Assembly: GCF_016086655.4 (NCBI RefSeq)
Contig: NC_052143.2
Span: 21,963,886-22,027,885, forward strand
Origin: Lepeophtheirus salmonis
Lineage: Eukaryota > Arthropoda > Copepoda > Siphonostomatoida > Caligidae
DNA: 64,000 nt
Reading direction: 5' to 3'
The notes beneath the pieces were generated by a model. That model searched no databases, was not told the origin of the DNA, and was given only the letters and a program-made list of their open reading frames with translations. Every line of letters starts with the position of its first letter. Position 1 is the first letter of the stretch. The translations under genes and the position numbers were made by a program. Below, one piece after another: positions 24,301 through 36,300 of this stretch.

Positions 24301-27300
24301 CCCCCCTCCCATTAAGGAATTTTTGTTTCTTAATAGAAAATGTAATAATTTAATTTTAAGATCAAATTATATATTTGAATTTTTTTTTTCCAAAAATTTA
24401 ATATTTAAAATTTTTTTCAAGAGAATTATTATTTTTTTAATTTTAAATTCCAAGACGCCCCCTCCCCCAATTTGATTTTGTGGACACTTTTGTTAGCAAA
24501 TAGGTATTTTTTAACTGTAATTTATAATATTAAAGAATCGACATCGCGAATTTTTACAAGAATCGCATCGGAATCGGCATTGGATTTTCACATTACTAAT
24601 TCTTATATATTTATCTATTAGTATTGGGGTTCCTGGACCGACCAGAAACTCTAATAATTTTTCTCAATTAAATTAATTTCGTCAGGACTCTTCTTGTGAA
24701 ATTCGATATAAAGAATCGAGTTTGATTTATCCCACAAAAAAAAAAAAATGAAAAAAAAGATGAATAATTCTTTATAGATTTAAGACGAAAAAACATTATT
24801 TCTGGCCTTTTTTTGCAAAAAAAAAAATGGCCTGATCATTACAGAAAAAATCACTTTAGATCGAACCAGGAAAACAATGTGGTCCCACCCAGAGTATCAA
24901 CAGTAATATTTCTCTATCAATAATTAAAAATTTGCAAATATAAGCAAAAGTTTGAGTCAAGTGCAGGCCCAATGTTAGGATTTTTCTTTAGGGGAGCGGT
25001 ATTTAATTTTTTTTTAATTCCCAGAGTGATCTAATTTTTACCGAGTCTAATCTGAGATAATTATTTTTTAGGAAATCAAAATATGGCCACTTTATATTTT
25101 CCAAAAATAATAATAAGACCTTCTCAATTATTACTTTAGTTCATATTTATCGAATAACTTCTGAATAAATGCTTTGTTCAATATTTTTTCCAACTACCTT
25201 TAGATCAAAAAGGTCAACCTTTTTTAGGACCCCTTCCTAGACCTGAAAATATTTAATTTTATAACTTTTTTATATATATTTCTAAGAAGTCCCCTTCCCC
25301 AAAAATTTATATTTCTTATTCTTTAAAAAGGCCCTTCAAATTTGTTTGCCCTCATGTTTATCAAATTTATATATAATAAAAACTTTTCTACTCAATTAGT
25401 CCATGAGGTATGTGACGCCCTCCGCCCCCACCCCCTCTAGGCACCAGCCCTACTCAGATCTTGATACCTACCTTCATTGATACTATGTACATAAATAAAT
25501 ATTAAATAGGTAATGACAAAAAAATCCTCATCCACAAGCCATCTTGAATTATAATTTATACAGCTTCAATAACATAATATTTTGAAAATAAAATAAAATA
25601 AATTGTTGTACTATAATATCATAAACTAAGTCTCGCCATTTATCTTTTGCATTCGTCTAATAAAAAACTCTTAGTATTAGCAACTACGACAGAATAACAA
25701 GAGACGCGGCCTCTATTGATGCAGCAAAACAAACATGCACAAAAAGAGGAAATAAAAAATTGAAAACTCAAGTAGCTTCAACACAACTACATACACAGAC
25801 TTAACACATATTCTAAGTATGTAATTCACACCAATTTGTATTTGTAATAAAAGAATCAACTCGTTTTTGACAATTCCAATCAAATGATTTTAACTACATA
25901 CTAACTCACGTAGCCACCAGAATATATAAATATAGGGTATTTGGTATTCATTTAAATTCAAGAGCCAATACATTTTTATGTATAAAATTTTAAGTTGGAC
26001 TATGTAGACATATGTAAGATTATATTAACATGAATCTCATTATATATATGCAGACATGTCTTGACATTATTTTCTCGATTCATAAAAATACAGCTTCGAG
26101 TTTATTTTATTTTGCAAGTGCCTACAATCCACATACACATTTACAAATAAAAAGTGTTTATTTAGAAAAATCATTTCTACTCATACATACCATCAAAATC
26201 CGAATATGCACCTTCTCTAAAGAAAGCTCCAGAACCAAAATCTATCAATTTCAAATCCAGAGTTTTCAAGTCAACCAAAAGATTTTCATCCTTGATGTCC
26301 CTGTGAATAACTCCTTTGCGATGACAAGCAATGACAGTCTCAACAACTTGTCGAAAGAAATTTCGTGCAAGCTGTTCCTCCAAAACGCCCTTCTCTGTGA
26401 TGAAATCAAATAGATCCTTGCATGGCTCAGGCCGATCCATTATAATGAGAAAGGAGTCTTCTCTTTGGAAGCAGTCTAGGATACCCACAACGCGTGGACA
26501 ATCATGTAACTGCATTAGGAGGCAGACCTCAAGAGGAACTCGAGTACCGTTCACCTATAAGTAAAAGATACAGAAAAACATTAGTCTATATAAATTAATT
26601 TCTAATACTAATGTTAGAGAAAGAGAGAAAAAGATAAATAAAATACTTTCTAAATATCTATATATGAATGTACAATGTGTGTGTGTGTGTATGTACATAT
26701 ATTGTATCATGAATAAGCAAAAAGTAATAATAACACGCGCAAGAATCTTCATAGCAATAAGAATGTGAATAAGAACAATAATAGGAGGTTCATTGCACTT
26801 GAAGAGATCCCGTTTGTGCAAATGCAATGACAAAGAAAATATGCGCCTTAGTTACGAGATAGGAGGACTAAGAAGGAGGAGATTTGAGAATGGAGAGTCT
26901 GTCTCTACATAGACACACTTTCAATTAGTTCACAATTATTTTTGAATAAGTTATTCTAAAACATATATACATATACCTACTGCAGTATGTATATATGTTA
27001 AACCAGACATGCAAATGATTGTATGTCAATACCATATGTAAACGTAACGGCACCTGCACAGATGGCGCATCTGCATAAATTTAACCAAAAATAATCATTA
27101 GAAGGACTAGCACAAAACTTGAGATATATGTAGTCAGGGGCGTCCGCAGCTTGGTTTTTGGAATGAAAAAAAAAATCAAAAATTCAAATTTCTTGGGAGA
27201 AATTAAAAAAAAAAAAATTGAAAAATTAATTTCCAAATATTAAATTGTTGGAAAAAAATAATTGAAACATTAAATTTTTTGGAAAAAAATCAAAAATCCA

Positions 27301-30300
27301 GAAAATTAAATTTTCCAAAATCCAAAGGTGTTGACTAAAAAAAAAATTTTTGGGAAAAAAATTTCAAATGTTAAATTTATTTTTTAAATCAATAGGTAAA
27401 AAATTTATTTTTTTGAAATCAAAATTGATAAATTAAATTTAGTCGGAAAAAATCTTTAATGGGGGGGGGGGATATAGCCCCTCCATCCCACCCCTACAGA
27501 CGCCTGGTAGTTCATCATTAGTGACTTTACATACATATATAAATAGGTAGATTCGTAATGTATACGAATTACAAAACCTCTTTGTCATAGATATGAATAA
27601 ATATGTGTGTATTTATGTAGGTACATCTATGACATTAAATGCATCAACCATCATAATTACAACATTATTATTACAATTAGTATGATAAAGGTCATTATAG
27701 ATAGATTCCAATCCTATAAGAACTGCATTCGGCCTTTAAGAAAATAATGCATAAAAAGAGAGAAGGAAGGAATTTAAATATACCTTATATTCTCATAATT
27801 ATAAGAGATTTCTGAAAACGCCTCTAACCTCAATAAGTCCTAAATCAACGATGGCTTTTATATTAGTTTTTAATTTTGTAAACTTTTCTAAATTATACTC
27901 TACTCACGGGCGTCCGCAGGGAGTGGGCTAAGGAATTTTTGCATTTTTATAGAAAAAAAAATAAAATATAATTGTTTTTTCAAAAACTTTAATATTAGTA
28001 GTTTAATTTAATTTTTTCAAGTGTTTTTTACCAAAAAATTTAATTTTCATTGAATAGCTGTGAATTTGCGAATTTTTTCTCCAAAATATTTAATATTAGA
28101 ATTTTTTTTTTTGAATAGTGTGGATTTTGGTTGTTTTTTTTCCAAAGAATTTAATATTTGAAATTTAATTTTTTTATGAACAGCAGTTGATTTTTGAACA
28201 TTCTTTTCCAAAAAAATTTAATATTTGAAATTTAGTTTTGAATTTTTTTCTTCAAAAATATTATTATTTTGTAAACATCTGTGGATTATTTAGAAAATTT
28301 CAAACTAAACTTAACATTTCAATTTTTTTGTAAACAAGAGTGGATTTTAGAATTTTTCTTTTTTTTTTAATTTGAGTTTTTGGATTAAAAAAATCTAATA
28401 ATCAAGCCCTCTCCAAAAAAATAAAATCTTGCAGACCCTCCTGATACATGTAAATGATTATACAGAGAATACTTCCAATAGATGACGATGAACTGACTGA
28501 CTTTAATGTAAATTTTCTTCTTACAGATGAATACTCTGCAACTACTATTTAGGTGGTATAAACAATCAAGCTAATTCTTAATTTTATGTATATAAGGGTA
28601 AATCTATGCAGTATCCAAAAGATATTTAAGAACCCTTGGGGAATTTATCAATTCTACTGCAAAGATTTGCAATAAAATTACTCATATCTTTCATTTTAAA
28701 CACTTTCACAGGTTTATTTCTTAATACTACTACTATCAACCTATACATGTATGTATGAGAGTGTGTGAATAGTAAAATCTGTACAATGCAATTTTGCAAT
28801 TTGCAAGAAGAAAAAAAAAACTTTCCCTTTAGAACTAGTCAATAAGAATGCACATTTCTTAAATGATGAATTTTCAAGTTTTTATCTTTCGTTCTTTCTC
28901 CTTATGTGTACTGATTAATACAAATAATATCTAATGATAAATATGATTCGTCTCCTCCTCTTATGCTCCAGACAATGTATTTAATGTAAAATATTATGAA
29001 GGCACCTACTACAACATAATAATATTATGTATATAGAAAGAGCAAAGTTATGCACATAGAAATGTATTACCAGGTGGACCATAGAAATCTGAACACTTGC
29101 TAATTCAATAATTAATGAAAGTTGATGATTGAAATTAATTCATATTTCAATATATTAAAGCATAAACAATTTGTTACAAAACAAGACATATCTGAGCTCT
29201 CTAGCTTACCTACAAGTCAAGAGAAAATTACACTAACGTGGTCGACGAATTTCTTTTCAAGCGATACAAGCAGTTAAGGGTCTCTAGTACAACCGTTCAC
29301 GACTTCAACCATTCCAAAACGTTGGAGAGTAATAAAGACTCTGCCAAAAAGGCCAAACTGGACTCAGAGAAGTTAAAGAATACAACCCAGGTAAATCCCC
29401 TCAAGTCCATGAGGGCCCATGCAGGAGATTTCGGAATTTCGCACCAGACTGCCAGGAGAACAGCCAACAAAGTGAGTGAAAAGAGGCTTGTGAGTGTAAT
29501 GTATTAGCATATGTGTAAAGTAAATAAGAGAAGAAAACTAGGGGGAAGAAAACACTAATACATTACAGTGAGGGTGGAAAGGTCACTTTTGACACCAGCA
29601 ATCAAAGAACCCCAACCCCTCCGTTGCAAAACTCTTTTGAATGAGTCTTTCGCCACTTCTGGCCCTCCTACAGCCCTGATGCCAACACCCTAAACTACAC
29701 ATTTTGGATGCATGTCGAGGGGACCACCGGCAGTGTCCTTCATCCAAACACCTAGATCGACAAAGCCACTATCAGCCAGCACTGGTACGCCATGACAGAG
29801 GAAAACATTCACAGTGGGTGCCAGGCCTCCTGGAAGGCATCATTGACGCTATGGGGAACTACATTTATGATTAAGAGAGCTCAGACACATATATACATAT
29901 ATATTCATATCCCGGCCAAGCCAATGCTTATTGTACGACGTAGATACAATATGGAAAGACTTTACTGTTGTATACATGTGTTATTATGCAAGTTAGATTG
30001 CTGGAGATTTGGAAGACTAATGGCGATTTGAAATTAGATATGAATGTTCAATGTTAGAACATTATTTATATATATATATATATATATAAGTGGTGCGTTT
30101 GTGTGAGTGTGTAAGTATTTATTATTATTATCATTATCTTTGGACCTTGCTACAATGTAAATAGAAAACATCCGTTCATTTATTCAAGGTCTTACATGCC
30201 TACATTCATTTATTATATGTAAATTAAATTAAACAAAAAGAAATCAACATAAAAGCAGCAAAGCCAGCACGAAAAGAAAAAAAGTGAGACTCAAGTATAT

Positions 30301-33300
30301 ACATTATACATACATCAAACTTACTTGACTCAGCAATTTTTCCACATGTATTATGTATTCCTAGCGTTACTTTTTTTCTTTTCTTTTAACACAATAATAA
30401 ATAATGTTCGGTTTTGTTATTTTTAAAAAAATAGATATTTAGCGGCACATCAGTTATTGTCTATTGAGTTACATTTACTGCAGAACTAAGATTAAATTAC
30501 TCATAACTTATAATGTATATTCAAGGGCGTCCGCAGGATTACATTTTGTTCTGAAGATATGTCTCACTCAAGCTGAGGCATTGTCTGAATGTTCGGTTGT
30601 GATGTAGCGGTTGTTCTGCTTATTCACAGTGGCATCAACGGTGAAAATATTTTCATTAGAAAAGAGAAAAACTTACGTGATTTGCACCAATGTCATTCTG
30701 GATTGAAAATAATAAAATATGCACCACAAAATAAGAGCATCCCAGTACATATCAATGTAACTATGTTTGTAATCGATCATTTTGTGATGAAACAATGTTC
30801 AGATGAAGGCTTTTATGTACAGAGACACAATAAACCACTTGTATATTATTTGTTAATGGGCATTTAAGAATGAGAAGAGAAATCATTTTGAAGAAAGATA
30901 AGAGTCAGTATTATGTGAGAGAGATGGGAGAATTACAAAAAAAAAAAAACATGTACATTTATGGTGTATACATATATATATATATATAACTTACATACAT
31001 TTAAAATAACGAAGGAGAATATTGTAATGAAAAATGATTATAATAATATTTAAAAAAAATGCAAGATAAGATATTTAATAAAAACTTAATAACTCCCTTA
31101 GTCTCGTCTCTCCTTCTCCTCTCTTACCAGTTTTTAAATGCATTTCTGTTAAGTATGTATGTTATGTATATGTACAATGTACATACTCCACGTCGTCAAA
31201 AGAAAAAAATGTAATTTATATATGTATGAATGTATGTATAAGAAGATACCAGAGTTCAAGAATGTAACTATGTATGTAAATGAAACAAGGGTTCAAAAAG
31301 TGCGAGAAAAAAATCAGATTGAGGAAATAGTTAATGTCTAGTAAAGCAGAATAAACGGATACCAATTCAACATAAAAGTGCATTTCTCTCCAGGGATCCC
31401 GTTTCCCCTAGTGTTTAGTACCTACAATTTTTTTGGGAAAAAAACTTATTTCCCCGGAAATTTTGCAGTAGATTATTTCATTTGATGACAATATATTGAA
31501 AATTTAATTGAGATAAAGTTTTAAACGATTTATGCTACAATGAAAATGATAAAAAGGATCTCAAATACCTAAGACCTATAATAGACATACAAATGAATAT
31601 ATATGTAACAATACCTTCGTCATCTAATTTAGAAAGTATACATACATGGATCAATTTTGTATTTTCCTTAAATGTATGGGTAAAACTAGTGTAAAATTAA
31701 TGTTTTAATCTTTAAATAGTAATTATTACATTATTTAAAATTCACAGTATTCATTTTATCGGTACTGCCTCAGCCCGAAATGTAGTAATTGATTTCCCAG
31801 TTTTCTCGCTCAAGAACAATTTCCAGGTAAATGAGAAACCTTATAACATGTTACGTAAAACGTAGTTACATATGCACTTCTAAAACGAATACATTCGATT
31901 AAAGCCCTTTAAACGAGAAAGAAACTTTAAATGCATTGAAAAACATAATACGTATATTTAAATTGCATATTATTATATATACTATATAACATACTTTATG
32001 AATATATAGATATAGATATGAATGCAGTTTCAAAAAGGCAAGGGGAAAAGAAAGCAGAGCCTCAGCAGGCATACACCATAATAATACTTGTACTGTTTAT
32101 TCTTCCCTCGTAGATTAATGTCTGATAAAGGAATTTAAACACATAATGCATACATTATATACATAGTCAAGTCAATTGTCTCTTTCTCTCTCTGAGTCTC
32201 TTAAGTAATCAATATGATGACACATTGGTATACATATTTTTGTAGTAAGTGGCAAAGTGATCATCCCTGGATAAATCATAAAAAGGAAGGATGGAGGTCC
32301 ATATTTTTTATGTAGTTTAATATAGAAGAGATCGAAGAAAAGAGAAATGACGTCAGTGGAAGAAAGTTTTCACCTCAGATCTTTAAATAAAGGATTAATG
32401 CATGTCGTCGGCTATGCCTGTATGTACATCATTATATGACGTCATTTTGAGGATGATGTATTTATCCTGGACAACTACAACTACTTTATATGAGATTCTA
32501 ACATAAACAAATAAAAATAAGCAACTTCAAACTATCACATACATATATAATATGTAGATAGGTACATTTGTTTGTTTTTATTGCTTAATAAATTGACGTC
32601 AAAATGAAGTCATATTCGTAATATAATTGTTCTCGTAGCACACTTTAATAGCAGTGAGTAGTTAGTAAAACAGTACAATTACAGGGGCGTCCGCAGGATT
32701 AAATATATATATACTGAAGTATACGCAGGGGTTGGGCTAAAAGGGCCGTATTCGAAATTAAGGAATTTTTGCTTGTTACTAGAAAATTTAATATTTGAAA
32801 ATTAATTTTTCAATTTTTTTCCAAAAAATTTAATTTTGTGTGAACACCTATAGCAATTTTTGTTGGCGGCAACTGTAGGAGCTACAGCCCCTACAGTTCA
32901 TTCCCTCGGGATGCCGTTGAATTATATGTATATTAATATACCTAATATCGTAAACATACATATAAGTACAGCAAACTATTGGATAGAGATTTTTTTGGAA
33001 AAAATACATATTTTCAATTCATTTTGACAATGGGGAATTTAAACCTAAGCTTTCTTGAACTCACTGAAAAAGGATAATTCATCAAATACAATAATAATTA
33101 TGTTTGTTGCGTTTTTGTGCCAAGGCAATGGAACAGTTGTTTGAAACCAGTTAGCTCTGGGATTTGTTTGGAAGGTCCAATGTATGTATATATTTGATAG
33201 AATGATTTTTTTAAATCTCAAGGATGATTTTTCATTCATGATAAGATTTAATTACGAATAGAGAGAACAGCAGGAATGAATTTCACGAATACCTTACCAA

Positions 33301-36300
33301 ATAACTATATATTTAATGAAGCACTAAGGTGTCTGTACAAACATAGGTATGCGTAATTTAGTCAAGGAATTATCAAATCCATTTGAACCAAAAGAACAAA
33401 TATACATAGGTCTATACTTGTGTGGTCAAAAGTTACTAATAATATATATTACATAGTCCTTTTCTACTCGTAGTTATTATTATTAAATCCTTCAATGTAA
33501 ATATATTCATTAATAAATACAGAGTCCTCTTAAGAACTATATATGGCGCAGAGTGCCTTTGAATTTTGTTATAAAAAAATTAAGTAAACCATGACTTTAG
33601 CCATATAAAGATAGAACAGTTTAACATATTTTTTTTTAAAGTGTAAAAGTTATGGAATTAGGAGTAATGGTATGATTTATAAAAATCATAACTTTTTTTA
33701 TATATTAAAATAGAATAAATGTACAAAAAATATATCATAAATAAAGTTATAATTTTTATAACCCAATTTAGCTCACTAATAGCTTTTCAAATATAAAACA
33801 TACTTGCCTATCTTTGTTTTCCTCCATGACATGTCACTAATCAAAAATTCATAAGAAAGGCTAATTTCTTCATCTTTAAGACGTCATAACTCAAAGCTGG
33901 ATTGAGTTACGCATCCAATATTTCAATTCTGAGTAGGAATACTATCAATAATACCACATACCAAATTTGAGTTAAATCCGTTTCCTTGTGGAATGACCCA
34001 TATATGTATATATGTAATATGAAAATTTTAGCAAAGTTAGCAATCTTTGAAATAAATTGTAGATCAAATACCTTAATAACTCATTATATAAACACTTCAA
34101 GGTAGGAATAGCTAAATTCAAGAATGAAAAGTGCCGTTTAATTAATAAATATTCGAAGACATCATCGGTCAGAACTCAAGAGCCAAATTAAGGACAAATA
34201 AATAAAGGAAGAACGGCTTTTATGAATATCGAAATCATTAAAAACGTATTAAAAAACCACACCGCGGAAAAAAATAATAATATCACATTTCATGCGTGCG
34301 CCCTTAATTATTTAGTTTCAATATGAATGAGAGGAAAATTAAATGAATTATTTAATTTGCTCACAAGTAACATCAAATAATAATAAGTACAAAAATAATT
34401 ATAAATCTATTTTAAAAGGCAATAAACAATGAAAATTAAAAGAAAAGGGGAGGTGAAAAAATCGAAGAAAAACTTTGGACATTAAATGTAGAGACATTGA
34501 TAAATGAGGACAAAGAAAAATTTCACATATATAGTATCTATGTATAAAAGCCATGTCATATTTGAAATAAATGCAAAAAATGAAAGATGAGACGAAGAAG
34601 AAGACCTCTTAAAAAGGACAATATATATATATATATATATAACCCAAAAAGTCCCTCATAATAATCAATCAGTCACTCAATAAAAAAAATGTATTCAGAG
34701 AACCCCACCAACTCCCCCTGTAACGAGAGAGAGAGAGAGATCAAACATTGAGGGAAAAAATGAATTTGAAGAAATTGTAAGGTGCACTCCCACCATTTTA
34801 AGTAGGAACTGCAGAACTATAGAAATACATAATATATATATCTATGTAGGTTTCGTACCTATATTGTATAATACATACATAATATTATGAATAGTGATTG
34901 TAAAAAAGGGAAATACAACTGTGCATTTATGCATTGCCTTGGTAACATACTACTCTTTTTTTTCTTTTTCTCTTCTTCTTCAAGAAATTATTATTAATAA
35001 GAATAATCGACTAAAACTAAAAGTATACAATATTAAATCATTAAAAATATTATTATTTTCGAACAACTTTCTTAATTCTGCCTCCCCCTCCTCCTCCTTA
35101 AATAAAAGAGTGCCTTTTTGTATTAGTGTAGCTAGTAACAGTTTCATGGTTGTATTTACATATAGGGAGGACATAGGTACATACAATGACCATAAATTAC
35201 AAAGTCTTCTACTAACAAAAATATAATTTACATAATGGCTTTGAGTGACTTTTTAGATCATTGCAAGACCTGATGATGGATGTACAAACTTCAGTAGAGC
35301 AGTTGGTTTTTTGAATATACGACAAATATGTTGTATTTTGATTTATGTTACTTCAGGAATAACAAACAGTGATTGTACTCGCATATTAATAAGAAAATTG
35401 CAAACAAAATTGAAATATGTCGAATAAATGTCTATTCTTTTCTACAAAATAATAAGAATGCATTAACAGATAAATTAAGTAAAATTTCTTTTAAAAGAGT
35501 GGTCAAGTAACGAAGTAATAATGATAACAATAAGTCATTAATTAATGAATAAATATCGTATACTTGCATAGAAACTATTCGTCATTGCCGTAGGATCGCA
35601 TATTTAGTGGGTATAAATGCACAAATTTTTGCAAACGACTAACTTATGAAGCAACAACACTTCACACACAATCTCATATACTATTTAAGACTTTACTAAT
35701 CCGTGAATGCATTACTTTCATAATTATATATTAAGATCCTTGAGACTTATCGTACTATGTACATACACACGTTATGCAAAAAGCAATTGAAACAAGCAAA
35801 AAAATAATGATAACACTAATAAAAGAGTAGCATCAACTTACAAGTCCCCATTCCGTGATTTTAGCTTTTGTAATATGCTTGATAGCCACAGAGTGCCCAT
35901 CACTGATGCGTACACCCGCATATACAGTTCCAAAGCCGCCTTTACCAAGGACACTCCCTACTCTATAATCTCTTTCGAAGGGATCCAAGGGGAAATAACT
36001 TGTTGCCCTATGTGAAAGCGGGGGTTGATTGTTAGTGTGATTAGAGGATGTGGTTGTTGTAGTAGTAGTGGTAGAGGCCGTAGGAGGGGGAGCAAGGTTG
36101 GATGATGGCGAAGATGTATTGTTAATGACTGGATAGAGATGATCCTGCTGCTGCGAGTTTTGGAAATAGGTGTGATGAAGTGGATTCGACGTGGGACAAT
36201 AATAATCTCTCCTTTGGAGATGGGGTAAAGGATGCTGTTGAGCGGATGTCAATGGTCGGTTCAGGTGTTGCTGAATCGTGGGATAAGGGTGTGTAGAAAT

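Larger units (their letters stand above)
15395..26190 (-). other. Kinase intron 3 (about 10.8 kb) loaded with transposons
   Basis: Bounded by donor GTATGT and acceptor TTTTCAG. It contains two mariner remnants, family A copies, a fold-back MITE, hAT-type repeats and ATGT/CTGT microsatellites (for example about 15675-15695 and 15999-16023). The stretches 15400-16440, 17550-18290, 20400-21190, 22700-23340 and 25460-26190 show no gene. Confidence 0.8.
26555..35841 (-). other. Kinase intron 2 (about 9.3 kb) loaded with repeats
   Basis: Bounded by donor GTAAGT and acceptor TTACTTATAG on the minus strand. It contains family A copies (A6-A9), a mariner deletion copy (29070-29900) and TA microsatellites (30067-30089, 30970-30987, 34621-34641). 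The remainder, including 30600-32680 and 32920-35840, is AT-rich without a gene I can support. The open frames at 30589-30867 and 34894-35226 have no recognisable motif. Confidence 0.8.

Noticed and set aside
30589..30867. 92-codon plus-strand open frame
   Set aside because: No recognisable domain, and it lies within a kinase intron on the opposite strand; kept only as a possible fragment of an unknown repeat.
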